A stretch of DNA of 49,086 bases, taken from the NCBI GenBank assembly GCA_964561535.1, contig CAZLPZ010000009.1, forward strand, positions 1-49,086, written 5' to 3'. The DNA comes from CAZLPZ01 sp964561535 (lineage in GTDB: Bacteria > Pseudomonadota > Alphaproteobacteria > Micavibrionales > Micavibrionaceae). Positions within the stretch are counted from its first letter, which is position 1; the number at the start of each line of letters is the position of its first letter. A program made the position numbers and the translations under genes. This document shows positions 15,715 to 24,628 of the stretch, in pieces. Below the pieces are notes generated by a model. It was given only the letters and a program-made list of their open reading frames with translations. It was not told the DNA's origin and did not search any database.

Positions 15715-16749
15715 CTATTTATCCCGTCGGACGGCGAATGTCGCCAGATCCATTAATGTTTCTTTTAAGGGGTGGGGGGGCAGAGGGGCAAGCGCCGCAA
15801 TGGCCTGATCACGGTGTGATTCAGCGAGGATATGGGACCGTGAGAAGGCATCGTGTTGCCGCAAATACCCTTGAGCCAATTCAAAATCACCAGGTTGAAT
15901 ATCGCGGTCGGTTAGGCATCTTGTCCAAAAATGGTGTTCTGTCGTGCCACCAAAATGGAGGGCATAGATCACAGGGGCTGTAATTTTACCTTCGTTAAAA
16001 TCGTTGCCGGGCATTTTTCCAAATGTCCCCGTATCTGCAGTATAATCCAAAACATCGTCAGCGATTTGAAACGCAATCCCCAGATGGTGGCCATAAGTAT
16101 AAAGAGCATCTTGGATATCACGATCGGCCCCATACAATGCGGGGCCCGCGGCACAAGCCGCTGCAAAGAGAGCTGCGGTTTTTGCCCCGATGATATGGAT
16201 ATAGTGGTCAATATTGGTGCTGTGATTTCCGGTGGCATTCAGTTGTGCAACTTCACCTTCGACAATAATTGCGGATGCGTGGGATAAAAGGTGCAAGACC
16301 CGGAGTGATTCGGTTTCAACCATTAATTCAAACGCACGGGCGAACAGGAAATCCCCCACCAGGATTGCGGGTTTATTTCCAAAAACCAGATTGGCGACTT
16401 GACGTCCGCGACGTAGATCGCTTCCGTCAACGACATCATCGTGGAGAAGTGTAGCAGAATGTATGAATTCAACAGCCGTCGCTAATTTATGCGCGCGAGC
16501 ATCTGGTGTATTAAACATAGCGGCGCAGGCGAGGGTCAGTAGAGGTCGAATACGTTTTCCCCCTCCCGCAATGAGGTATCGCGCAACGTCTGGAATGGAA
16601 TTAACCGGGGATTGTAATCGATCGAGTATTAGCTCATTGGTTGCCGTCATATGGGCCGAGAGATGATCCGATAAAAATTCAAGCGGCAGCGGTGCCGGCA
16701 TTGGATCAAAGGGAGCGGGAGATGTCATTTGCGACGATGATTTCAACAT
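15715..16749 (-). CDS. Polyprenyl diphosphate synthase
   Basis: An all-trans polyprenyl diphosphate synthase, likely the octaprenyl/decaprenyl type making the ubiquinone side chain. The first Asp-rich motif is LLHDDVVDGSDLRRG and the second IADDVLDYTADTGTFGK. GGGKRIRPLLTL near residue 60 binds isopentenyl diphosphate. An upstream in-frame ATG (16788) overlaps the divergent methylase gene; I prefer the ATG at 16749 (344 aa), with 16728 also possible. None has a clear Shine-Dalgarno. The family resembles ispB, but product chain length cannot be read from sequence here, so no symbol is given. Confidence 0.9.
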   Translation of the reverse strand: MLKSSSQMTSPAPFDPMPAPLPLEFLSDHLSAHMTATNELILDRLQSPVNSIPDVARYLIAGGGKRIRPLLTLACAAMFNTPDARAHKLATAVEFIHSATLLHDDVVDGSDLRRGRQVANLVFGNKPAILVGDFLFARAFELMVETESLRVLHLLSHASAIIVEGEVAQLNATGNHSTNIDHYIHIIGAKTAALFAAACAAGPALYGADRDIQDALYTYGHHLGIAFQIADDVLDYTADTGTFGKMPGNDFNEGKITAPVIYALHFGGTTEHHFWTRCLTDRDIQPGDFELAQGYLRQHDAFSRSHILAESHRDQAIAALAPLPPHPLKETLMDLATFAVRRDK

Positions 16750-16805
16750 GATAAGGTCAAGTAAACGCGGGTTTGCCGCGGTGTGCAAGAGGGAAAATGG
16801 GGTTT

Positions 16806-17582
16806 ATGTCCATCAATTCAGAGATTTGTGAAATTTTTCTTTTAAATGGAGCCGTGCGGTTGCATACCCCTGCGCGCCGAGGGTTGAAACCGACCACAGA
16901 TGCTGTGTTTCTGGCGGCGGCATGCTTGGCTTGCCCTGGGGATCATATCTTGGATTTGGGCTGTGGCGTCGGTACGGTGGGGCTGTGCGTTGGGGCACGG
17001 GTGACAAATGTGCAAGTCACAGGGGTCGAGCGTGAGGGGGATTTGGGTACGATTGCCCTGAATAATGCCCTATTGAATGGGGTTAGGGGGATGGACATAT
17101 TAACGGGAGATATACGGGATTGTCCGGTGCGTTTGGACCAGCCGATTTTTGATCATGTGGTCATGAACCCCCCTTTTTATAAGGAGGGAACATATATTGC
17201 CCCTGTTGATGGCGTACGCGCTCGGGCGTTGGGGCATCATGAAGATGTGGGGTCAGAGAAGGAAAATCGACCTTCTGCAAGTTTGGAGGATTGGATTATG
17301 GCGGCCCATCGGTCGGTCAAATCAAACGGGTCTGTCACGATGATTTATCATGCGGAATCGATTGATGATATCGTGGCGGGCGGATATCGACGGTTTGGAG
17401 GAATGACTATTATTCCCCTATGGCCGCATGCCGGGGAATCTGCGCGACGCGTGATTGTGCGCATGGTTAAGGATAGTCGTGCGCCGACGATTCTGCACCC
17501 TGGTCTTGTGCTGCATCGTTCAGATGGAGAATGGACAGATGAGGCACGGAAAATATTGATGGAGCGGCAGGGGTTATTATAA
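16806..17582 (+). CDS. TrmN6-like tRNA1(Val) adenine-N6 methyltransferase
   Basis: A class I SAM-dependent methyltransferase. The SAM-binding motif ILDLGCGVGTVGLCV is followed by TGVERE, and the catalytic NPPFYKEGTY is the N-P-P-F/Y motif of N6-adenine methylases. RRGLKPTTDAVFLAA near the N-terminus is typical of the TrmN6/YfiC group acting on A37 of tRNA-Val. Divergent pairing with a polyprenyl synthase is common in Alphaproteobacteria. AGAGGG at 16788-16793 serves either the ATG at 16797 or that at 16806; I use 16806 for better spacing. Confidence 0.85.
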   Translation: MSINSEICEIFLLNGAVRLHTPARRGLKPTTDAVFLAAACLACPGDHILDLGCGVGTVGLCVGARVTNVQVTGVEREGDLGTIALNNALLNGVRGMDILTGDIRDCPVRLDQPIFDHVVMNPPFYKEGTYIAPVDGVRARALGHHEDVGSEKENRPSASLEDWIMAAHRSVKSNGSVTMIYHAESIDDIVAGGYRRFGGMTIIPLWPHAGESARRVIVRMVKDSRAPTILHPGLVLHRSDGEWTDEARKILMERQGLL

Positions 17583-17630
17583 GGGCATCGTGCCATTCGA
17601 GGTGATGTGCCGGGGCGATAATCTTTATGT

Positions 17631-19499
17631 TTACACCGTAATTTTAATATCAGGCGATTGTTCCGGTGATATGGTTACCCATTTTTTTGGGTCACCTTGG
17701 AATAAAATATCTCCTCTTAAATGTGTTTTTTCCATAGCTCCCGCATACAGACGTGCGATTGTGTTTTGCATGATGCGGGATAGGGGGAATTCCGTGCGCA
17801 AAATGGTGTCTAATTGTTTGATTTGGTGCGGCATGCGCATATCGACTTGAACCTCACCCATACGATCGAGGGTCATGTCAATAATAACGCGTTTCCCGCC
17901 TGTTTTTTGAAGGTTTTCTGTTTCGGAGCCATTCGGGTTTTGATGATTTTCAGGGGTTGATTTTACATGCATCATGATGGGCAGAATAGTTGCATCTGTT
18001 TGTACTGGGATCATATATGATTTCCAGTCGCTTGTTGCAGGGGACATGAGCGATTTTAAATTTCGCAATAAGCCATCTAATTTTTCCAAGCGATCACCTC
18101 GGCCCGATCGTTTCAAGGCATTTATCGTTGTATCGCCGAGGAATCCATTTAAATCGCCTGACCGCATGGCAGCGAGGAATAAGAAAATACTGGTTCCAAA
18201 ATTTTGGGGTGAGGTCAGTGTCGGTAAAGCTAGCCGTACTGGGGATATTCCTTGAAAATTTAAATTTAAATCTGATAAATCGTTGATGACATTATTAAGA
18301 GGATCAAAAATTGATATTAAAGATGTCGGAGATGAAATGGAATTTGTTGCAGTGGATGAGGGCGTTGTGACGAATTGTGCGGTAAAAACAGATCCACTTG
18401 GCCACCCGCTTCCGCGTGTCGGAATGGTGTATAAATTCATCGGTTCATTGCCATATAGGGAAGGGGCGCTGATCATCGTTTGATGAGGTGCATTCGAATC
18501 AAGAATAATAAATCCTTGGGTTAGGCTTGTCGAAAAATGGTTGGGTGCGGCCCCTCCAAAAATAAGGGAATTATTTATAGGGGTCGGTAGAGGCATCGTT
18601 CCAGGTGTCAATAAAGTAGGGGGTAATATCGGTTGGATTGTGTTTAAGGTCAATTGAAGACCGGCAGATATTTTTTTGTTGGATGTTTGTTCTGAATTAA
18701 TTGTGAGAGATGGGAAAGGCATTAAAGGTAATATCGGCGCGGCCAGTGATAATATGCTTGGGAATATCCCGGCCTTGCTGTTGGGCGAAAATATAAAAGG
18801 AGATGTACCTAAAAATGTTTGTGAATTAAATGATTTAAGATTTAAAAATTTTAATATATCGGTTCCGTTTGGTAAAATAGGTAAATCTTTTTGGGATAAG
18901 AGCGGGAGTCTTGTGAAGGCTTGAATATTTTGTAAATTATCCGCAATTAAGTTTATGGATGCCGGCAAGGAGAGAGGGCGTGCTGGAACCGTTGTGCCGG
19001 GTACAAATTTTGATGGTGTTGTTGTTTGGGCGAGGATATCAATAGGGATTGACGGTGGTGTTGAAGTTGATGGTGTGGGTGTGTTGGGAGATGGCGTATA
19101 AATATCGGTCGGGCGTTGTGGTGTTGTTGATGATGGTGGGGATGGCACTTGAGTTTGTTGTGTTCCTGGGGAAGATGTATTTTCAGATAGTGTTGCCAAA
19201 TGTGGTACCGGCGTGGTGTTTGCATTTTGGGCAAGTTCAATACGAACCGATTGTCCTGGCGTCGCCGTTACACGGTCGGGTAATCGTGCTGTAAGGGGGC
19301 CCGCGTCGGTGTCAATATGCACAGTGCCGTCGTGCGCAACATCACGTACGGTTCCGGATAGAATACGTGATGGAGGGATCTTTTTGTTATCAAGCGCACT
19401 ATCGATCACGGCGATTGCAACACCATCACGATTCAATGGCATTGTTGCCGTATTATAGGACGGTGTTGGTATAACAGATGTTATCGGGCTTGCCGACAT
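17631..19499 (-). CDS. FliK-like hook-length control protein
   Basis: A 622-residue protein with a long Ser/Thr/Pro-rich, low-complexity central region (about 105-170 and beyond) and a structured C-terminal domain (about 450-622). The latter contains VIIDMTLDRMGEVQVDMRMP, resembling the FliK C-terminal core (LxP..LG.V.V.....). FliK is secreted and measures the hook before switching export specificity. The central Ala/Ser/Pro/Asn composition without domains suits a molecular ruler. It starts 3 bp after gatB, in an odd partnership with the gat operon. The assignment rests on architecture and one motif. Confidence 0.6.
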   Translation of the reverse strand: MSASPITSVIPTPSYNTATMPLNRDGVAIAVIDSALDNKKIPPSRILSGTVRDVAHDGTVHIDTDAGPLTARLPDRVTATPGQSVRIELAQNANTTPVPHLATLSENTSSPGTQQTQVPSPPSSTTPQRPTDIYTPSPNTPTPSTSTPPSIPIDILAQTTTPSKFVPGTTVPARPLSLPASINLIADNLQNIQAFTRLPLLSQKDLPILPNGTDILKFLNLKSFNSQTFLGTSPFIFSPNSKAGIFPSILSLAAPILPLMPFPSLTINSEQTSNKKISAGLQLTLNTIQPILPPTLLTPGTMPLPTPINNSLIFGGAAPNHFSTSLTQGFIILDSNAPHQTMISAPSLYGNEPMNLYTIPTRGSGWPSGSVFTAQFVTTPSSTATNSISSPTSLISIFDPLNNVINDLSDLNLNFQGISPVRLALPTLTSPQNFGTSIFLFLAAMRSGDLNGFLGDTTINALKRSGRGDRLEKLDGLLRNLKSLMSPATSDWKSYMIPVQTDATILPIMMHVKSTPENHQNPNGSETENLQKTGGKRVIIDMTLDRMGEVQVDMRMPHQIKQLDTILRTEFPLSRIMQNTIARLYAGAMEKTHLRGDILFQGDPKKWVTISPEQSPDIKITV

Positions 19500-19502
19500 T
19501 TT

Positions 19503-20957
19503 TTAACGATTCAGTTTTTTCTTGAGTAATTCATTCGCCATACCTGGGTTTGCCTTGCCACCTGATGCTTTCATTACTTGGCCAACCAGAAATCCAAATA
19601 CACGATCATTGCCCGCGCGGTAATCTGCGACAATATCTGCATTTTTGGCAATGACATCATCCACGAACTTTTCAATCGCGCTCGTGTCCGTAACTTGTTT
19701 CAATCCCTTGTCTGATACAATATCGGCGGCATTTTTGCTCGTAGAAAACATGTCAATAAAAACATCTTTTGCAATTTTACCCGAAATAGTGTTGTCCAAA
19801 ATCAGGTCGATCAGGCCGCCAAGTTGATCGGCAGATACGGGGGATTGGTCCAATGTTTTCCCCTGTTTATTTAGAGCGCCCAATAATTCCGTGATGATCC
19901 AATTCGCGGTGATTTTTGGGTCACGTCCTTTTGCGACGGTTTCAAAATATGCTGCCCGTGGCATCTCGGCAATCAGAACCGATGCATCATAAAGGCTGAG
20001 TCCCATATCATTCATAAAACGCTTTTTCTTTTGATCGGGTAATTCAGGCAACGTTGCGCGAATTTGATCAATATAAGATGGATCAAGTTTTAACGGCAAT
20101 AAATCGGGGTCCGGAAAATATCGGTAATCATGGGCCTCTTCTTTGCTGCGCATACTGCGGGTTTCGTTTTTGTTAGGATCCCACAGACGCGTTTCTTGCT
20201 TGATCGTGCCACCGTTTTCAATAACTTCGACTTGGCGTTCAGATTCGTACACGATTGCATCCTTGATTGCTTTGATCGAATTGACGTTTTTAATTTCACA
20301 TCGTGTACCTAATTTATCACCAGATTTCCGAACCGATAAATTTACATCAGCGCGCATGGATCCCTCTTCCATGTTTCCGTCACACGTGCCTAAATATCGC
20401 AAGATCATCCGGAGTTTTGAAATATACGCCGCGGCTTCTTCACCACTGCGGATATCGGGTTCGGAGACAATTTCCATGAGCGGAACGCCCGCGCGATTTA
20501 AATCAACATAGCTTTTGCTGGGATGTTGATCGTGTAATGATTTTCCGGCGTCTTGTTCCATGTGCAGACGTGTGATTCCAATCGAACGCGTCTCGCCGCT
20601 TTCCAAATCAATATCGAGAACACCTTTGCCCACCAGGGGGTGAGCCATTTGTGAAATTTGATATCCTTGTGGTAAATCGGGATAGAAATAATTCTTGCGT
20701 TCAAAAACTGAATTTTGATTGATGGCGGCGTTTAGCCCTAAACCTGTGCGCACGGCCTGTTCAACAGCATATTTATTTAAGACCGGTAACATGCCTGGCA
20801 TGGCGGCATCAACAAATGAGACGTGCGTGTTTTGTTCGCCGCCGAATGTTGCAGAGGCGCCTGAAAATAATTTTGATTGCGTGGTGATTTGGGCGTGAAC
20901 TTCAAGTCCGATTACAATTTCCCAGTCACCTGTTTTGCCGCGTACGATTTGTGTCAT
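19503..20957 (-). CDS. gatB: Asp/Glu-tRNA amidotransferase subunit B
   Basis: GatB binds misacylated Glu-tRNA-Gln (or Asp-tRNA-Asn) and catalyses phosphorylation and amidation with GatA and GatC. The 484-residue protein has WEIVIGLEVHAQ at the N-terminus, NYFYPDLPQGYQISQ near 90, and the EGSMRADVNLSVR motif near 200. The C-terminal YqeY-like tail domain covers about 340-484. The order on this strand is gatC, gatA, a secreted protein, gatB, and the fliK-like gene. Confidence 0.97.
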   Translation of the reverse strand: MTQIVRGKTGDWEIVIGLEVHAQITTQSKLFSGASATFGGEQNTHVSFVDAAMPGMLPVLNKYAVEQAVRTGLGLNAAINQNSVFERKNYFYPDLPQGYQISQMAHPLVGKGVLDIDLESGETRSIGITRLHMEQDAGKSLHDQHPSKSYVDLNRAGVPLMEIVSEPDIRSGEEAAAYISKLRMILRYLGTCDGNMEEGSMRADVNLSVRKSGDKLGTRCEIKNVNSIKAIKDAIVYESERQVEVIENGGTIKQETRLWDPNKNETRSMRSKEEAHDYRYFPDPDLLPLKLDPSYIDQIRATLPELPDQKKKRFMNDMGLSLYDASVLIAEMPRAAYFETVAKGRDPKITANWIITELLGALNKQGKTLDQSPVSADQLGGLIDLILDNTISGKIAKDVFIDMFSTSKNAADIVSDKGLKQVTDTSAIEKFVDDVIAKNADIVADYRAGNDRVFGFLVGQVMKASGGKANPGMANELLKKKLNR

Positions 20958-20975
20958 TTTTTCTTCCTTTTAATT

Positions 20976-21560
20976 TTAAGGTAATGCGCCGCCAAAACAG
21001 CTGTAATAATTGCGGATCAACTCGTTAGAATAACCGCTGCCCGATCGTAAGGCCTCCATCGGATCGCGGACCTCGCCGGTCATGTTAATTCGGTATAATG
21101 TTTCAGAGACGCCAACTTTTTTCACGTAGGACATCATTTGATCAGCAAGGCAGCCGCAATATTTTTTGCCGCCCGCTGCGAATTGGGGATTGGCGGATGC
21201 CCGTTTCACACATTCATCACGAATATTATCAGCCAATGGTCTCATAATGCAGGGGAATTGGACTTGTTCTAACATTTTTACGAGTGCTGCGCGGCCTTCT
21301 TTTGTTTTTGTTTCACTCATCCCGCGGACATCTTCGGTTGATAAATTTTGTTCCATTTTGACGGCGGTACAGGTGCAAAAATAATCGCGTTGTATTGGGG
21401 TGAATCCTTGAAGAGTGAGTGCATTTGAAATGCATCCGGTATAAAATTTTTGCGCCTGGGCTTTTGTAATTTTTGTCTGTGCACAGGCTGGATAACTTGA
21501 CAGGGATATGCCGATCAAGGTTACGATTAGAACAAAAAATAAGGCGCCGTACCGGGTCAT
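20976..21560 (-). CDS. Secreted Cys-rich protein with duplicated CxC unit
   Basis: I do not recognise this family. From the ATG at 21560 the product has about 194 residues with a signal peptide (MTRYGALFFVLIVTLIGISL, cleavage near PACAQ-T). The mature part has two similar helical units, each with a CxC pair: YFCTCTAVKMEQ, and later KYCGCLADQMMSYVKK. Further single cysteines (FPC, DEC, YYSC) suggest disulfides in the periplasm. A longer frame starting at 21695 overlaps gatA and is rejected. It starts 1 bp from the gatA stop and ends 19 bp before gatB, so it is part of the gat operon. Confidence 0.75.
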   Translation of the reverse strand: MTRYGALFFVLIVTLIGISLSSYPACAQTKITKAQAQKFYTGCISNALTLQGFTPIQRDYFCTCTAVKMEQNLSTEDVRGMSETKTKEGRAALVKMLEQVQFPCIMRPLADNIRDECVKRASANPQFAAGGKKYCGCLADQMMSYVKKVGVSETLYRINMTGEVRDPMEALRSGSGYSNELIRNYYSCFGGALP

Positions 21561-21561
21561 A

Positions 21562-23055
21562 TTATGCTGCCTGAGCCGTTGCAAAACTGGGTTTTGCCGA
21601 AAATTGTGCGGCGTGTTCCAACGCATAGGACGCGCGCATGACGGTGATTTCATCGAATGGCTTTCCAATAATTTGAAGACCCAATGGTAATCCATCTTTA
21701 TCTAATCCCACAGGAACGGACATATCAGGCAGGCCAGCAAGAGAGGCCGGAACCGTAAACACATCGTTTAAATACATCTTGACGGGATCATCTTCGTTTT
21801 CGCCAATAGCAAACGATCCAGACGGGGTGGTTGGGGCCAGAATGACATCACATTGTTGGTAGGCTGCTGTAAAATCGTCGTAAATTTTACGGCGGACCTT
21901 TTGGGCTTGGGTGTAATACGCATCATAAAACCCGGCGGATAAAACGTACGTGCCGATCATGATCCGGCGCTTGACTTCGGCATGAAAACCGGCGCCGCGT
22001 GACAGTTCGTATGTTTCGGTTAAATCTTTTCCCTCGACCCGCAATCCATATCGTACACCGTCATATCGCGCGAGATTCGATGAGGCTTCTGCTGGGGCAA
22101 TGATATAATATGTTGGTAGTGCGTATTTGGTATGGGGTAGGGAGATATCTACAATCTCGGCCCCGGCATCGCGCATCCATGCAATGCCACGTTCCCATAT
22201 CGCATCGATTTCTTTGGGCATACCATCAACGCGATATTCGCGCGGAATTCCAATTTTTAATCCCTTGATATTGCCGCCTTGTAACCCGGCGGTGTAATCG
22301 GGAACGGGGGTGTTCACCGATGTTGAATCTTTGTCATCATATCCCGCGATGATCTGAAGTTGACGGGCGCAATCCTCGACTGTTTTACCAAACACCCCGG
22401 CTTGATCGAGGGATGAGGCAAAAGCAACGATTCCCCACCGTGAACACCGTCCATAGGTGGGTTTAATGCCGGTAATGCCACAATAGCTGGCCGGTTGGCG
22501 GATCGATCCACCTGTATCTGTTCCGGTCGCCCCCATCGCCATATGGGCGGCGACAGCGCAGGCCGACCCGCCCGATGATCCCCCGGCTGTCAGTTTTGTT
22601 TGAGAATCGTGGGCACGGCGCCACGGCGACACGGTGGGGCCAAACATTCCAGTCGTTGTCGACCCGCCCATTGCGAATTCATCCAGGTTCGTTTTTCCTA
22701 AGACCACAATCCCGGCGTCTAACAATTTTTGTGTAACGGTGGATTCATAAGGCGGGATGAATTCAGCGAGGATATTACTGCATGCCGTGGTGCGGATGCC
22801 TTTGGTACAGAACATGTCCTTGATGGCGATCGGAATACCTTCCATCGCGCGGGCGGTGCCGTTGGCGTATCGTTTATCGCTCTCAATCGCCATCGCACGC
22901 GCATGATCGGCGGTCACGAGGACAAAGGCGTTCAACCCCTTGTTGAGTGTTGCGATTTGATCAAGATGTGCGTTCGTGAGTTCTAGCGCCGTGAATTTTT
23001 TGGATTTCAATCCGTCAAGGGCTTGGGCGATGGTCAGGGTGGTGAGGTTAGTCAT
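21562..23055 (-). CDS. gatA: Asp/Glu-tRNA amidotransferase subunit A
   Basis: GatA is the glutaminase subunit, an amidase-signature enzyme that releases ammonia for GatB. The 497-residue protein shows the Ser-cisSer-Lys triad: Lys79 (IAIKDMFCTKG), the GGSSGGS loop at 158-164, and Ser184 (GTDTGGSIRQPA). PTYGRCSRWGIVAFASSLDQ near 205 is also conserved. It follows gatC by 48 bp. The preceding 21560 gene overlaps only its stop region. Confidence 0.97.
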   Translation of the reverse strand: MTNLTTLTIAQALDGLKSKKFTALELTNAHLDQIATLNKGLNAFVLVTADHARAMAIESDKRYANGTARAMEGIPIAIKDMFCTKGIRTTACSNILAEFIPPYESTVTQKLLDAGIVVLGKTNLDEFAMGGSTTTGMFGPTVSPWRRAHDSQTKLTAGGSSGGSACAVAAHMAMGATGTDTGGSIRQPASYCGITGIKPTYGRCSRWGIVAFASSLDQAGVFGKTVEDCARQLQIIAGYDDKDSTSVNTPVPDYTAGLQGGNIKGLKIGIPREYRVDGMPKEIDAIWERGIAWMRDAGAEIVDISLPHTKYALPTYYIIAPAEASSNLARYDGVRYGLRVEGKDLTETYELSRGAGFHAEVKRRIMIGTYVLSAGFYDAYYTQAQKVRRKIYDDFTAAYQQCDVILAPTTPSGSFAIGENEDDPVKMYLNDVFTVPASLAGLPDMSVPVGLDKDGLPLGLQIIGKPFDEITVMRASYALEHAAQFSAKPSFATAQAA

Positions 23056-23103
23056 GTTTATATATCCAGTTAAATGTTTTCAGTTTTTTAGATCCTCTTT
23101 TAT

Positions 23104-23394
23104 CTACTCCACGATTTTCTGGACCACAAAATACCCTTCAACGCTTTCGGGGGCGTTGGCCAAAACGGCGTTTTGGTATCCGCCGTCGTTTGCCACGTCT
23201 TCCCGCAAGAACAGAGGAATGTTTGCGACATTGGCCAAAGGCTCAACGTTCCGCGTATCGACTTCGCCCAGTTGTTCGACAAAGGTCAGAATATTTTTCA
23301 TCTGACCCGCATATTTCGTCAGTTCTTCGTCGGATAGGGATAGTCGTGCGAGATGCGCCACCTTGCGCGTGGTTTCCAAGGTAAAGTCGGACAT
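23104..23394 (-). CDS. gatC: Asp/Glu-tRNA amidotransferase subunit C
   Basis: GatC is the small belt subunit that wraps GatA and stabilises GatAB. The 96-residue length is typical. Family motifs: VAHLARLSLSDEELTKYAGQMKNIL (about 12-36), VEQLGEVDTRNVEPL, and LREDVA. First gene of the gat operon; its promoter should lie in 23395-23473, shared with the divergent ruvX. Confidence 0.95.
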   Translation of the reverse strand: MSDFTLETTRKVAHLARLSLSDEELTKYAGQMKNILTFVEQLGEVDTRNVEPLANVANIPLFLREDVANDGGYQNAVLANAPESVEGYFVVQKIVE

Positions 23395-23473
23395 TGTTTT
23401 TCCTTAATTTAATCTATTTTCCTCTATCCTCCTACCATAATTCACTTTATAACTTCAAGCAGGATCGTGTTTT

Positions 23474-24013
23474 ATGGCCATTTTAGATGTGAATGATTTT
23501 TGGGCGCGGGTGCAAAACGGCGACCGGGTGATGTGCCTGGATGTCGGGGCAAAGACGATTGGGCTTGCAACGGCCGTGTGGGGCAGTGAACTCATCATGC
23601 CATTAAAAACCATCTGGCGCGTGAAATTTACACGTGATGCCCAAGAATTGGTGGAAATAATTCGGGATTATGACGTGCGTGGGTTGGTGGTCGGATGGCC
23701 CTTGTTGCCCGATGGGCGCGTTGGCAAACGGTGCCAGTCGGTGCGTGATTTTACCGCAGAACTCGATCGGTTTCTCTCTCGTGTCCTCCCCCGGAAAGGG
23801 GGAGGTTGCGCTCTCGAGGGCGACGGAGTGGGGGATACCTTATATTTTCCCATAACATTCTGGGATGAGAGGTTTTCCACAGCCCTTGGGGATGAAACGG
23901 TGGATAACATTGGGAAAACGGCGGGAAAATCGGTGGGAAATCGCCGGGATGATATGATTGACTCGCTTGCTGCGCAAAAAATTCTTGAGGATTTTATCTC
24001 ACATAATATATGA
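23474..24013 (+). CDS. ruvX: Holliday junction resolvase-like RuvX (YqgF), with insertion
   Basis: RuvX/YqgF is an RNase H-fold nuclease linked to 16S rRNA 5' end maturation. Motifs: CLDVGAKTIGLA with Asp23, GLVVGWPLLPDG near 70, FWDERFST with Glu132, and a C-terminal DDMIDSLAAQKIL with Asp160/163. It is 179 residues against about 140-160 usually. The excess is residues about 102-124 (SRVLPRKGGGCALEGDGVG region), lying between the domain helix and the conserved strand leading to WDERFST. This segment is encoded by a palindromic DNA element in frame. All catalytic residues remain. The 3' end overlaps pgpA by 15 bp, convergently. Confidence 0.9.
   Translation: MAILDVNDFWARVQNGDRVMCLDVGAKTIGLATAVWGSELIMPLKTIWRVKFTRDAQELVEIIRDYDVRGLVVGWPLLPDGRVGKRCQSVRDFTAELDRFLSRVLPRKGGGCALEGDGVGDTLYFPITFWDERFSTALGDETVDNIGKTAGKSVGNRRDDMIDSLAAQKILEDFISHNI
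23777..23845. repeat. In-frame palindromic element inside ruvX
   Basis: A perfect hairpin CCTCCCCC (23785-23792) / GGGGGAGG (23798-23805) is followed by a TTGCGCTCTCGAGGGCGACG stretch. The element ends with GGGGGATACC. The GGGATACC end recurs upstream of phoH. The encoded 23 residues have no counterpart expected in RuvX. Confidence 0.6.
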
Positions 24014-24532
24014 CATTATAAATGTCGTTATAATGACGACGATCGCAGCCGCGATGCCGGCCAAAACATCGTCGAGCAATACCCCGTGGCTCCCGGGCAT
24101 ATTTTTGTCGATCCATCCGATGGGGCCGGGTTTAAACGCATCGAACGCGCGAAACGCAACAAAGGCAATAATCACAGGCCATAACGATAATGTTGCGGGC
24201 AGCAGGGCGATCATCATGCCGACGACTTCGTCAATCACGATTTCCGATCCGTCATGGTGCCCTGATTTTTTTTCGTACCAATACACGGCGCCGGCGGCGA
24301 CGAAATACAGCGCAACCGCGGCGATCAATAATACCCACGGCCCAAAAAAGAAGTGGATCAATAACGCAAAGGGCAGGGCGGCAAGTGACCCCCATGTACC
24401 GGATGCGGGTTTTAAATGCCCCACACCGCCAAACGTGACGAATAATTCCAGTGTGCCGTATTTCCCTTGGGCAAAGGTGAAATATCGTTTCAGAGCTTTG
24501 TAGAGGAGCTTCAGTTTCAAAAATGTGAACAT
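23999..24532 (-). CDS. pgpA: Phosphatidylglycerophosphatase A
   Basis: PgpA dephosphorylates phosphatidylglycerophosphate to phosphatidylglycerol in the inner membrane. The 177-residue protein has GVGHLKPASGTWGSLAALP near 35-53, IVIDEVVGMM near 98-107, FRAFDAFKPGPIGWIDK near 127-143, and a C-terminal LDDVLAGI before the last membrane helix. About four membrane segments are visible. The first roughly 25 residues are basic and may be an extension. It overlaps the convergent ruvX. Confidence 0.93.
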   Translation of the reverse strand: MFTFLKLKLLYKALKRYFTFAQGKYGTLELFVTFGGVGHLKPASGTWGSLAALPFALLIHFFFGPWVLLIAAVALYFVAAGAVYWYEKKSGHHDGSEIVIDEVVGMMIALLPATLSLWPVIIAFVAFRAFDAFKPGPIGWIDKNMPGSHGVLLDDVLAGIAAAIVVIITTFIMSYIM

Positions 24533-24628
24533 ATTTTATTTACATAACCTATTACATAAAACAGTTGATCGCGGCGGGGACAGACAGTACAGTAGCAACG
24601 CTTCTGTCAAAAATCGAGAGTTCTTTTG

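Noticed and set aside
19000..19200. Pro/Thr/Ser-rich tract in the fliK-like gene as a tandem repeat
   Set aside because: The composition is biased but I see no regular repeated unit.
21561..21695. Longer start for the secreted gat-operon protein
   Set aside because: It would overlap gatA by 134 bp and place a signal peptide internally; the start at 21560 puts the signal peptide at the N-terminus.
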